64,000 nucleotides of DNA, from contig JAOCPU010000029.1 of the NCBI GenBank assembly GCA_035772785.1, positions 310,001 through 374,000 of the forward strand, given 5' to 3'. Position numbers and translations under genes: made by a program. The notes below the pieces were generated by a model. The model was not told the DNA's origin. It ran no database searches and saw nothing but the letters and a program-made list of their open reading frames with translations. The first letter of the stretch is position 1, and the number at the start of each line of letters is the position of its first letter. Shown here one piece after another: positions 11,350 through 22,314 of this stretch. This stretch comes from Phlebiopsis flavidoalba. Its lineage: Eukaryota; Basidiomycota; Agaricomycetes; Polyporales; Phanerochaetaceae.

Positions 11350-12411
11350 AACGCTCATAGTTGATAAATAATATCCTCTGAGCCCATTCGTATCCCGGGA
11401 TGGCCACTATCCACGGAAGTTCCGCCACACCTCGTCCAAGCTGATGGCCAATGATAAAGATGTGTAAAATGGATTTTCAATTCTTCTCGCCACGTTGCGT
11501 CTTCGCTCGAGGAAGAGTAGGAGAGCACCATCACCAGGATGGAGACCAAACCGACTGCGCTGACCGTGATCACCGTGACAAGACTGCGTCAATAAAGAAA
11601 CCCATCACCACGGCGGCACAAAAGGTGAGACAGCTACAGTCGCCATTAGACATCCCTTTTCGATATGACACAGAGGCGTGTACTTACCCCCATATGAGTG
11701 CCGCAAATGGTGCACTAGAGATTATTGAATCAGAGATAGCAAGGCTTCAAGATCCTCCTTAACGTACGAAAATGCTAAAGCAACGGCTTGTAGACCGATG
11801 AGACGTCCCTCCCGCTGGACGAGAAACTGCATCTGTGGATCACCTGATTAGCCACGAGTGGAATGATCGAATCCAATGTACCTACTGCCATCTCTGGTGT
11901 TTCAGATTCGGCATGGCTAGGATGGTTTCTTAAAAGAATACGACAGAAGACGAGGGAAGAGGAGCACAAGATGAGCGAAATATAGCTCAGGTTTTGCGCC
12001 GCTGTCCAGCTAAGTGACGACGATGGAAAGAAGGTGAGGGCGATAAATCCGGCGTTGACGGAAACCATGTGCGGAGGCCTAGGAAAAAGTGACAGGGAGT
12101 ACAGATATAGGAAGCTGGGCATTGCTTACAGGATGGTCAACCCCCTCAAGCTCTGCTTGACCCTGGTGATGAATTGTTGCCAGAGTTATAGTGAACATTG
12201 CCGTTTACATAGAGCTTATCAATTTCGCTCATGTAAACCATGGGCATAAGGAACAGAGTAGCGAAATGAAGTTCAAAATGAAAGCGGCGAGGTCGAGGGT
12301 TGGCATCTCGAAAGGTGTGTCATCTTGATACGGAAAGTCCAAGCGTGCCTCGGGTTCTCCCCAGGACGATATAAAGCGTTCCCTGTCTGCTATAGCGTCA
12401 GCCCCCTCCAA
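11350..12411 (-). CDS. Multi-pass membrane protein, unrecognised family
   Basis: Minus-strand segments read as one protein once short frame shifts are allowed. A start at 12409-12411 gives a soluble head with acidic and Pro residues. Hydrophobic helix-like segments follow at about 12240-12300 (FILNFISLLCSL), 11990-12090 (GFIALTFF.. and LSYISLILCSSSLVF) and 11510-11570 (VSAVGLVSILVMVLSY). The last part carries EEDATWREEL-like and SLSLAISLDEVWR-like stretches, then an SxDIIYQL end near 11355. It is an integral membrane protein of perhaps 300-350 residues with four or more helices. I do not recognise a family and infer no function. Confidence 0.45.
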
Positions 12412-12419
12412 TCAATGCA

Positions 12420-13030
12420 GTGATGTCGCGTGCCTACATATGATGCGCAGTAATCGAGCTGGTGTGAGGCGCTGTCCAGCAAAACTGACCTTTCAATGTA
12501 ATAAAAACTCATGATAACTAACCAGCAATGTTGATATCATTCGCATCGCATCCTCCGTGTCCGCTGTTGAATCATCAGAATTTGAGATGCATACATTCAC
12601 AACAGACAAAACGTACGTTTAATTTTTTCTACACGCTTGGCAACCTGATCATGGTCATTTTAGCGTCCCAAAGAAAAGTTGAAGGTCTCGATGTCAAGAT
12701 GCCTTTAATACATGTTAACGCGAGCACCATACCGTGTATAATTTGGCGCACCACATAGAAGCCCGTAACGACAGGTGCTCAATAAGTCTTGGAGAGCGGC
12801 TGCAGTAAGCCACGGTGGCACGGGAAAAGCTCGACGTGAGCCCTTATGAGGCATACTTGATAAGCATCATTCAGCCGTACTGAGGACACAGAATTTAAGT
12901 TTAAGCTATCAAGTCTCGCGAGGAGTTCTGAGACTCACTTCAGTATACAATCACCTCACCAGAACTGTGTCTTAGCCGCGAGACCTATTAATGTGATGCG
13001 TTTCAGCGTAATTCACACATTAATGGCCGT
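12420..13030. other. No recognisable gene
   Basis: AT-richer DNA with only short frames, such as 76 codons at 12528-12758. Nothing recognised; it probably separates two minus-strand genes and may hold the promoter of the membrane-protein gene. Confidence 0.35.
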
Positions 13031-13039
13031 TACAAACCC

Positions 13040-14352
13040 AGATGGTGCTCCGTTCTAGCGATCATCTTGTCCATGGTGAGTAAGTCTCTGTAGGTACTCT
13101 TCCGCCTCGGCCCAGAAGACACTCTGTTTCTTGTACATGCTGGCAAAGTAATATGCATAACTAGTTCATCCTTGACCTTGGTCTTGAAGATACTTATTTC
13201 TGTATCCCTCGGGCACATAAACATTGGAGGACCGGAAAGCATCTAGCTTAGCTAGGATTATAGCCTGGCTCCCCTCTTCCGTCGTCGCAACCCCCCCCCC
13301 CCCAACCGCACCCCGCAAAAGAACTCGCGTCTTCATCGTCGAAGAGATTTGTGTAAGTCATCAAAGACTGAAAGAGACTTTAGAAGTGTCCGTAGTAAAA
13401 ATCGAGCAAACGCACTCTGGTCCTGTCGTAAAAAATCAGCTGCCCATCGGAGAGATGTGCAGGGATCCCATGTCGATGAAAAGGTTGAGCAAGCTGACAC
13501 ATACTCTCTAACAACCGATTAACAACCATTTGCCCAATTATACTGTAGCTAGCCTTCTTTCGACTCACCTCTCGAACCGAGATTTCATTGGGGGTAGTAC
13601 TGCACCGTCCGCGCTGCCGTTCGACCTTGGTCGAGCTTTTGATGGTTAGCATGAGCCCAGTCCCAAGGACGCGGCGAGACTCACTACGAGGTTTTGTAAC
13701 TAAGATTTGTGCGTAAGAGCGCGTGTAAGTGCGCCCGACGTGCGAATAAACGGTAGAAGGATTCTGTCGATTGGGTCCTGGTCATCCACAGGCGGTAGGG
13801 TCGCTCGCAAAGGCCGTCGTAGAATATCCAGTGTAGTAAACCATAGTGAACGAGCAATTCCGCAGGAGGACGGTGGGAGCGTCTTGGAGTTTGGAAGTGG
13901 TGGTATAGTGCCGCCATGGGTGGATGGGTAAAACGTTGAGTGTTGGTAAAAGCTCATAGGATATAGTCGGGGAAGACGAGCAGGGTGTCGACGCCCGAGA
14001 GTAGGCGGATATGATATGCGCTGGGGTGACGGGTCAAGGTGATACCACCGTACCCAAAAGGATATGTGGCCAGTGGGGCTTGTAACGTGGATAAGTTTCG
14101 CGGATAAAGATGTCGCGCTGATCGACGACGTTTTGTCGAGGCTGACATATTATTCTCGGGTGGTGCCAGGCTCGGGCGAGAATGAAAGCATGTCGATGAC
14201 GTGAGGCGTTTCGCTATGCTGTGGGGTGTCCCGTCGCAAGGGGATAAAGGTGAGAGGTATGCTTTGGGTCGCCTCTGATAGGCTGCATATAAGTGTTTCT
14301 CGCACACTAAAAGGGCAAAGTCGATAGGCAAGCTGCGTCCGGAATCAAACAT
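13040..14352 (-). CDS. Hypothetical gene, broken into several minus-strand frames
   Basis: Consecutive minus frames (132 codons at 13954-14352, 85 and 77 codons at 13684-13957, 90 codons at 13380-13652, 70 codons at 13030-13242) suggest one interrupted gene. Visible stretches include LSTLQAPLATYPFGYGGITL, DILRRPLRATLPPVDDQDP and an aromatic, Tyr-rich segment (YFASMYKKQSVFWAEAEEYL) near 13090-13150. A run of 12 C at about 13292-13303 breaks the frame. I cannot assign a family. An alternative is that the pieces belong to two genes. Confidence 0.3.
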
Positions 14353-14359
14353 GCCTATC

Positions 14360-16780
14360 GGACGTGTTTTCTAGTTTCTCTGTCCTCAGACGCTACTTGT
14401 GCGTGCGCTATACCTGCTGCGAAGGGCCTCAGATAATAAGGCAGAGTCCGCGTGTATTGAACAAATACCCCCACCGGGCTAGTCCTGTCTATGCCTTGCT
14501 CATTGCTCGCCTGATGATCCGCCGGCGCGGTCTTTGGGTGGCATTCCGCGCCACATTTGATTGCAGTCGCGAGATGCTGTGTCACGGGGGCCGACGGGTG
14601 TCACTAGCCCTTCAGTTTCATCTTCCTTGTTTTGTTGGTGGAAGTCGAAGAGAAAACCGGGCTGTGACTAGTGAGAGCTGTATTTGAGCGCACGGATCCC
14701 GATAGACCGAAAGCTTTGGTTTCCTTACATGTCCTTCAAAAGCTCAGGCCGGCCAAACAACGCAGTTCCTCTCTCGCGCCCGACTTAGCTAGGCCCTGCG
14801 GATTCCTTGCTTCGCGTGCATGACTAAAGGGTAACAAAGGGGGCGAGACGTGGTGCATCCCATCGCAGTACCGGGACTGCGCAAAGAACGGGAGCTTGGC
14901 ATTGGAAGATCAACATGCGCATCAGATACGCTATCTTGATCGCATGCTTGGGACGAAGTGAAGAGGCGAAACCCCTCGATGCGGGCGCGTTTTCGCGAAC
15001 GCTGAACTATTACGTAGGCGACTAATCAACACGACAAAATTGTGAGCTTGAGGCGAGCATGTAAGTTTGCGCTGACCCTTCACCGGCCTTGAGCAACTCC
15101 GACCTGTCCACCATTCAAAATTTAATTTCTTTTGCCGAGCATTGTTGAGGCGACACAGAAATACATGCTTCAATTTTTTGTTGCAGGAGCTTAGCCCTTT
15201 TCCCGTTGTCGCCCGCCTAACACACATTCTCTGTCCCTTACCTTGACTTGACTAACGTGTGGCGAACGTACCAGACACTTGATGTTGACGCGCTCTGTTT
15301 TGACGGGCGCTTGGGCAGGGGCAGTGTGCAGTGGCAGGGGTTTCCTGTAAATAACTTCCTGCTCTATAGAGTACCGTCGACGGACCTCGCATGAGACCCG
15401 TAAAATGAACGAGTTGATCTGACGGGCAATGGGGTTAATCAGGCGTGTCCGAAGCCAGCTTTTTCTGCAACGGTTTCATCCGTGTTCGGTCTCGCTTTGC
15501 TTGGGGACAGCAGTTCGACTAGTACTTCCGAAAATTATGATTAGACAAAACGTGTGCCTTGCCCGAGGGTCAGCGCCACAATCTGAGGCAGAGCAAGACT
15601 GAGCGGATGTGTACGCTCACCTCTATTTCTACGATCGATAGAAAGACAAATGGCCGTTTCTATAGATAACCGAAAGTTGTTGGCACACAGATCAATCCAC
15701 GGCGCGTGGCGGGGGGGGGGGGGGGGGGGGGCTGTTTTTACGTCAGCAATTTCCCGCTTCTATGCTATAGGCAAGGCCGCCAATTACCACCACGAATTCA
15801 GTAGGCGACAGAACGAACAAGAACCAGTCAACATTATCGTCTTCATACTTCGCCCCGCCAAACACGTTTTGTTCGTGTATTATTCTTGTCCTCATCCCAT
15901 GTGGATGAGAGATGCGCAAAACTGACAATTTTAACAACGGAGGCCGGAGGCGTGTATCCTCTACCGCCCAGGGTCCCATCATGCATTCTCATGCCATTTT
16001 ACCGACTCTTGCGCCACGGACATGCAGAGTCGTCGCGGCACGCATCGTCGCGGGAGTCCTACACGCGCTGTGTCCCGTCATGCTGCAGTGCCGACGAAAG
16101 GTAGCGATCGTTTTGTTTCTCGTCGGGGAGGGGGCGTGTGTTCGACTTGTGCCGGCTCAAGGCCCGTAGGCTACCAATCCCCAGGAGTTCAAAAAGCACA
16201 AGGGGGCGCGCTTTGGTCTCTCGAGTCTAGTATGTTCGAGTTGTCCGGGGGTACGACGCACCCACATCCCGCTACCATGCCCCGCAAGCTTTCTGCTCCG
16301 TGGTGCATGATCACCTATTTGAGGGAGGCGGACGGCGTCCCATGTTCATGGGCGCAGCGTTGTGTAATCTAGATGTTCGGTGTGGGTTGCGATCTATATC
16401 GTCCGGAAGGGGACCGCATGGGTGGATGAGATACGGAACAGAAAGTGGCAGGATGCATGCGACGTGAAATACAGCGGTCACAGAATGTTCGACGGGCGTG
16501 TGTCCAGAAGGAGCGAATGGATCCCAGTCCGCTTTAGCCTGCGGTTATAAAGGGTGTTGTTCCAGCTCTGTCGCGACAGGCTCGCGGGCCTTCGTCCCTG
16601 TGCGGGCGGGTGCAGCTTTTCTGGCGGGAATGGATATTTATCCTCGTAGGCACACGATGATTGCGTACATCCGAAGGGTATAGGCGGCGCCGCCAGGGGC
16701 TCCGTCGCCACATATCAGAACAAGCCGCTCGGAGAACTGTGGGGCCCTTTGCAAAGTGGGTGTATGCATGTTATTTGTGG
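14360..16780. other. No recognisable gene
   Basis: About 2.4 kb with only short frames on both strands. A run of 21 G lies at 15711-15731. The plus frame 16022-16372 (116 codons) and minus frame 14931-15227 (98 codons) show no recognisable domain. It lies just ahead of the first R repeat. Confidence 0.4.
15711..15731. repeat. Poly-G tract (21 G)
   Basis: An uninterrupted mononucleotide run in non-coding sequence, one of several long G or C runs in this window. Confidence 0.9.
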
Positions 16781-16829
16781 CGAATGAAACGTCAGTTTTT
16801 TCCCAGCGTGCGGCGGTAAGTATCGTGGA

Positions 16830-17360
16830 TGTCTCATACGCCTCTTCCGTTGTCATGTGGCGGGTTTCGTCTTCCCAGACGTGCGTCGTGTACTACTTAC
16901 TTATGTGCGTTCTTCATATACGGTGATGATAGCGGGGCCTGCGGAGGTCTCGTCAACATAAACGAAGTCTCTTGAAGGTGTGTCGCTGTCACGGTAGTTG
17001 GGGTCACATGAGAGTGTACGCGGGCCGATACTCGCTGTAGGAGAGTAAGGGAAGTTGGAGGCGAGGCAAGCTCGAGGGGGCCAACATGGTGCTGAGGGTC
17101 GACTGTCGCGGTCTTCGTCCTTGCATGTGTAACGGTGGTCCGCAGGAAGACATGTGTGGGTGCTGAGATCCTCGCCGCGTCGGTCATGTCTGAGAGGCTG
17201 CAAATATTCCGTGTGCAACAGTGTGCTGGTTATATACCGCGCCGAGATTTCGCTGAATAAACCTCTTTTTTGCAAGCGAGTATTGCGTAGATGATGGAAG
17301 GTGTCTAGGTATGCCGGTTGGGCGCGTTTGTTTCCGTCCATTGACGCGCGATGGGTAGCT
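16830..17360. repeat. R repeat, block 1
   Basis: This block shares ordered motifs with 19600-19845 and 22315-23520. They include GTTTCGTC(T/C)T..GACGTGCG, GGTGATGATAGCGGG, a (G)GAGGTCTCGTCA core followed by AAGTCTCTTGA, GTCTTCGTCCTTGCATGTGT and TGAGAGGCTGCA. A repeat length of roughly 230-270 bases is estimated from the spacing of cores in block 3. A 158-codon minus frame (16901-17377) runs through it. The block directly precedes a copy of the MFS 3' end. Confidence 0.5.
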
Positions 17361-17364
17361 CGTC

Positions 17365-18140
17365 GGCGCGTGCGCACGGTGGCTTTGTGGACTACTCGGC
17401 GCCCTGGCCGCCGGTGGTGTCGCTGAAGGCGCCGTCAAGCCTGGAGCGCATTTTGTCGACCGATGCTGCTTTCTAGGTCGTGTCTGTCTGTTTGTCGGCA
17501 GCGGGGCAGAATCTGCTCTCGGTGGGAGTGGAGCACCATGCGGGATTGTGGTCTCGATGTCCAGATGGGTGGGTATAAGTTGTGCGCTTTGCGTGTCCTC
17601 CATTTTGCCTACCTTCTCCTTTTTTTGTTGTGGTTGTAGGCGATGTAGAACGCAGTTTTATTTGGGCGTTTTGTATACGGTTACGTACGCTCAGAATTTT
17701 GCTCCTCTCACGACGAGCTTAGAAAGCGTGGAGTCTCTATAGATGGATGCCAAAAGAATATTTTGTGAGCAAAAGAATACAATGGATAAAGTAACTCCCT
17801 TTCCTTTTCGCAAACTACGCTCATGCAATCACCCGCCTCAACAAATCCGTTTACCAGCCGGTGACGATCGTGGTCCGTCGCTCTCGCCGCGTGTATGTAT
17901 AAAGATCCACGTTAACAACTTGTACACGCGACAGGTTTGAACGCAAGGCAGAGGTGAGATGATCGCACCCGCTGCTCATGGCTGAGGCTGGACGGCATTC
18001 CTGATGTACGCTGCGACTTGTGGTAATCGGAGTTGTCGTTGGCGTTTGTGTGCTGAGGATGGCTCCGCGAGAGCGCTGCCGCTGGGGCCGATGCATTAGT
18101 CGCATCGAGCAAACAGGACCCGTAGCTGTAGCGTGATTTA
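17365..18140 (+). pseudogene. Second copy of MFS transporter 3' end
   Basis: Sequence parallels 10110-10800 of the full MFS gene. Shared blocks are the GTAGGCGATGT(G/A) exon start (about 17637), the ACGTACGCTC intron stretch, TCTATAGATGGATGCC (the GWTP exon; about 17737), the GCTGATGCATTAG-like stop region (GCCGATGCATTAGTCG at about 18088) and the 3' untranslated GTAGCTGTAGCGTG block. The upstream two thirds of the transporter are missing, and the remaining frame is broken in several places. It cannot encode a transporter on its own. Confidence 0.65.
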
Positions 18141-18239
18141 ATTTCATTAGACCGCGTGCGGGACCGGGGGTCTAGAATTTGCGTCAGATTACGTCTAGCG
18201 ACATCTTTCTCTAAAACTTGCGCATCAGTGAGTCCCTTG

Positions 18240-19560
18240 TAGTGTTACACGTCAAAACCTGACTTCATGAGCCTGGAACTCACAGCTCATCGGAAAACTT
18301 TCCTAGACCAGCACCTAAGGCGATGGCGAACTTTACAACTTAGAAAAACTCCATCTCTCAAGGCCCTAGCCTCGCGGAAAGACCGCATATTCACTCGAGC
18401 AAGTCATCGCCACAAAGTGCACAGGGCAAAGGCTCTGTGCTCGTCTTCGAAGGCCACCACGAACTCGCCAACAAACGAGGTCATACCGACAATGGAACCT
18501 CTGGTTGTCCTATCGAGTCACAGCGTTGAAAACCCAGAGGAATTTGTTGTCTGGTGTGACCCATAAAGATGGTGGTCTGTCTGCAAGCTGAGTACAGGGC
18601 GAGGACGGACGTCGGTGGGAGGCGTCTCTGGTATGCGAAGCTAGCATCTATGAGGACTCAACTCCAAGGCCTTCAGGTCTGCTAGTTCCTGGAAATGCTA
18701 CTGGACTTTTCGAAAGGCATATGGAGCGCAGGAATGGATCCCTTGGGGGTCCCGTGTTTTTAGTACTTCGGAAATACTGTAGTGGCACTCTCAATAGGGA
18801 GCCTCTTTGACATAAACGGAGGCAAGCTAGCGTTGCATCGACTAATTCAGCTCACTTCATGGATTTTATCTCATGAAGTCTCTGAATTTAGGAAGTACAA
18901 GGATTATTCAGTTATCATGATTCGCATCCACACACAGCAGGAGTAAGGCACCTAGACTTCAAGGCTGACGAACGTAGTCGTCGAGAGCAAAGCATTGGGG
19001 AAGAAAGATACCGAATCATTGATTTCGACTACGCCAGACGCGCAACATCATTGCCAGTACCAGAAGCTTGAGAGCACCATAGGAATACTTTGAGACCTAG
19101 GGGTGGATGGCTACCCGCAACGAGCGAGGAGATCGGTCTGCAGAGAACTATCTGATACTGCTCGCCGAACTTGGCGCATGGGTGTGAATTTAAGAAGCTT
19201 TGGGGGGGCCTGGATATCATATTTAAGGACGGGCAAATAGCTGACACAGGCCATTTTTTCAGGGGAAACATCCGCTATGTTAAAGGGTCTAACGCATAAT
19301 CTTTTATTCATGCCCGACTAGAGGAGAACCTTGTTGACCAATGCCGGTTCCCGACCAAAAAGCGAACGAGACTCAGAGGAGAAGGGATTCATCGGCGAAA
19401 ACGGCTCATGCCCGGAGCTACTACCAGTATCTGGGCAGATAGGATCAAGAGCTCCGACCGCCTCTTGGTTGATCCTCGCCTGGAGGACCCAGAACATATA
19501 TCATCAAACTTCAGGAGAGCATGAGGAAGTCCGGTTTACCTACTCACTCCTGCTTCAGCG
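18240..19560 (+). pseudogene. Kinase-like gene, copy 1 (degraded)
   Basis: This aligns along its length with the copy at 20.5-21.85 kb. The catalytic-loop region near 18966-19000 reads HLDFKA and then NVVV only after a frame change. The metal-binding motif IDFDYA lies at about 19017-19034. The C-terminal part contains RIKSSDRLLVDPRLEDPE (about 19448-19500) followed by HISSNFRRA. The fold is a protein kinase-like domain, and lysine- and Asp-bearing motifs are partly preserved. Frame breaks are more numerous than in copy 2. It follows directly behind an MFS 3' fragment, as copy 2 does. Whether it is dead or merely badly sequenced cannot be settled here. Confidence 0.55.
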
Positions 19561-19599
19561 TTCATCTGGGGCCCGAGTAGGCTGAATCTGGGTTTGAAA

Positions 19600-19845
19600 C
19601 CTATGTATAAGTAGGGGAAGTTTGGATGTGAGCAGCTTGAGGGGCCGGCGTGGTGTTGAGCGACTGTCATGGTCCTCGTCCTTGCGTGTATAATGGTGCT
19701 GAGAGGCTGCAGTTACTCTGTGTAGTAGATATATGGATGCGCATGAGGTTTCACGGACGTGAACCAACCTTTTCAACGTATAGTGTAGCTGTGTGGGGTG
19801 TCGAGGGATGTCTCGCGCGTTTTTCTTCCATGTACAATTGACCCA
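19600..19845. repeat. R repeat, block 2 (single unit)
   Basis: A single diverged unit: GTCCTCGTCCTTGCGTGTAT at about 19671 and TGAGAGGCTGCAGTTA at about 19699 match block 1, and the CGAGGGATGTCTCGCGCG end resembles block 3. It sits exactly between kinase copy 1 and the third MFS 3' fragment. A 160-codon minus frame (19555-20037) spans it and shares a KDED(R/H)DSR stretch with the minus frame in block 1. Confidence 0.5.
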
Positions 19846-19849
19846 TGAA

Positions 19850-20450
19850 GTAGCTCGCGTCGGTACGTGCCACGTGTCTCGTGGACCCGAAGGCGTCGGG
19901 TCGTTCGCGGGTGAGTCACATTCGCAACCGCGCTGTTCTGTCTGCTGTTTGTCGCAGCGCAGTCGCAGAGCTCGCTCGCGGTGCATGGAAGTGGTCTCAG
20001 CGCAACGGTATGTTATAGTGTACGCTCCTTCTCCCATTGGCCTCTTCCTCTTTTGTGTTTATGGCGATGTGGGCTGTTTTACAAAACATGGGTTACGTAC
20101 GCTCACTTTTGCTCATCTCACATGAGCTAATAGTCTATAGCTGGACGCCCAAAATATCTGGAACAAAAGAGACCATATACTCCCTTTCTCTCATTCCAGA
20201 CTACTCTCGCTCATCGCCCCTCACAATCTGTGGCAACAGCCGGTAGCGCACATCGGTGTCCTGCGCTCTCACCTCTTGTCGGGGGCAATCCCGCCGATTC
20301 AACCGGGGCCGTGTATATGTATACGTCCACGCGACGTTTGACGCACGCAAGCAGAGGTAGGATGATCATGCTCTGCGAGGGGCTTGGCCGTGGGCTGATG
20401 CATTAGTCGCATCGAACAGACGAGGACTCTGTAGCTGTAGCGTTTATTCA
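19850..20450 (+). pseudogene. Third copy of MFS transporter 3' end
   Basis: Clear parallels to 10130-10780: CGCTGTTCTGTCTGCTGTTT (about 19931), GGCGATGTGGGCTGTTTTA (about 20062), the ACGTACGCTC intron start, TAGCTGGACGCCCAAAATAT (GWTPKIxGTK; about 20139), GGGCTGATGCATTAGTCG (about 20392) and GACTCTGTAGCTGTAG (about 20424). Only the last three or so transmembrane segments would be encoded, and the frame is interrupted. Confidence 0.65.
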
Positions 20451-20519
20451 TTATATTAAACCGCGGTGGGGAACCGAGCCTGGAACTTGCCTACAGATTA
20501 CGTCTAGCGGCATCCATCG

Positions 20520-21850
20520 AAAACTCGCGGTACCAATTAAATGTTCCCTCAAAACCCGAATCGTACCTGGCACTCATGGCTCTCTCCTAACCCTGCACCC
20601 AGGGCATGGCGACTCCACAACTTGAACTCCGTCTCTCGAAGCCCTATTGCGGCAAGACCGCATACTCACGAAATCGAGCAAAGCCTTTGCCTCGGACACA
20701 AAGTGCACGGGCAAATGCTCGGTGCTCGTCTTCGAAGGCCACGAAGTCATCCACACTGGAAACCTCTGTTGTCTATCGAGGCACTCTCGAAACCGCTGGT
20801 ATGGCCTCCAAAGATTGTGGTCTGCAAGCTAGTGCAAGGAGAGGACGACGTGGAGCGTCTGATGTGCGAAGCTGGCATCTATGAGACTCAGCTCCAAGGC
20901 CTTCAAGGTCTGCTGGTCCCGGAATGCTACGGACTTTTTCGAAAGGCCTATGGAGCGAAGGAAGGACCCCTTGGCGTGTCTGGTCCTAGGAGTACTGTGG
21001 CCCGTCAACTCAGCCAGCCTGTGCCTATCTGACATGACGGAGCAAGCTAGCTTAACAGCTCCCGAAATCAGCTCAGTTTATCGAACCTGCCACTAAAAAT
21101 GGACGTCGTCCGAATTTAGACAAAAGATCTCATGCAGATCATGGTAGAGATACATAAAGTAGGGGTTGAGCACGCAGACTTCAAACCTGGAAATGTGGTC
21201 GTCAAGAGAATTGAAGGGAAGGAAACATTCCGATTGCATCGACTTCGACTCCGCGGACGCGCAACATGTTTGTAATCTTGATGAGAGCAAGAGAGGAATA
21301 TCCGAACTTTGGGGTGGATGGCAACCTCTGCAAGAGCAAGTTTAACGGCTGCCAAGAACTATGATGAGATGCTGAAGAACTCGGCGCTTGGGTGGATTGT
21401 TAAGGAGCTTTTGGTCTGATGACATTTAGCACAACAAATAGCTGACACCTGGTATTAATCCACCAGAGGGAATATTCGGGTCTTGACCAGTCACGCAGAA
21501 TTTTCCAGGTACCTGACGTAGAGACTTTACTGACATATGTTGGTGACAAGTACAACCACCGAGACCCGAATGAACTTGTTTTCATCGGCGGAAACGGCTA
21601 TCCACGACTACTACGCTATATGGGGAGCAAGGATTAAGAGCTCCGAACCTCGGTGCACATCCTCGCCTGTAAGGACGCAGAAAAAATTATCGGCCAGAAC
21701 TTGCTAAAACGCGAGCATGAAAGAAGGCTGGATTGCCCACTTTTTCTCCTGATCGCTGGCATTGGTGATACGTCCGGATACGTTGTGCTGAACCCTCGGG
21801 GTTGTAATCTATGCATGGAGAGGGGTTTCGCCTTAGGAGGTTACGATGGA
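20520..21850 (+). CDS. Kinase-like protein, copy 2
   Basis: The gene encodes a protein kinase-like domain of a type common in Agaricomycetes. An N-terminal lobe segment reads KCSVLVFEGHEVIHTG (about 20704-20755), then PPKIVVCKLVQGEDDVERL with the probable ATP-binding lysine (about 20797-20855), EAGIYETQLQGLQGLLVPEC (about 20870-20930) and GPLGVLVLEYCG in mixed frames. The catalytic loop is HADFKPGNVVV at 21171-21203, with Asp and Asn in the H-x-D-x4-N pattern. IDFDSADAQHV (about 21237-21270) occupies the place of the usual DFG motif. C-terminal sequence continues to about 21740. Substrate and pathway are unknown. Frame breaks are present but fewer than in copy 1. Confidence 0.65.
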
Positions 21851-21859
21851 TGACCGCTG

Positions 21860-22310
21860 ACTAGGTTACTGATTTGTGTGCTCGGCGCCCCCCCCGGCTG
21901 TTTGTATCACATTTCCCATAGTCAATAGGGACATTACCAATCCTTCGCGTCATAGAATGATCGCTACTATTTTTTCCAATTGAGGCCTGCAGCCAACGGT
22001 GTCGACACTGGCCCGCCGTGTTGACAGCACCCTGTGATGATACTGAGGACGCTCGTCACCGAAAGTCGCACACACCCAGGTCTCTACTCTAGTCTGTTCG
22101 CCTGTCACGGTTATTCAGTGGCTTACACGGAGTGTATGTCGCCGAGGACTCATCGAGAGCGAGGACAGGAAGAACAGACAGCTTCTGCTGCCGCTAGGGT
22201 TCTCTCATCCTTGCGGGCTCATGCGATAACACGGTGCCCCGCTCGAAGGGTGGCGTTTCTGTCACCGTTAGGTCGCGATCATGGGTGGTCGCGTGGTCGC
22301 TGGAAGCTCG
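21860..22310. other. No recognisable gene
   Basis: Stretch between kinase copy 2 and R block 3. A 96-codon plus frame (22034-22324) shows no domain. Confidence 0.35.
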
Positions 22311-22314
22311 CCGC

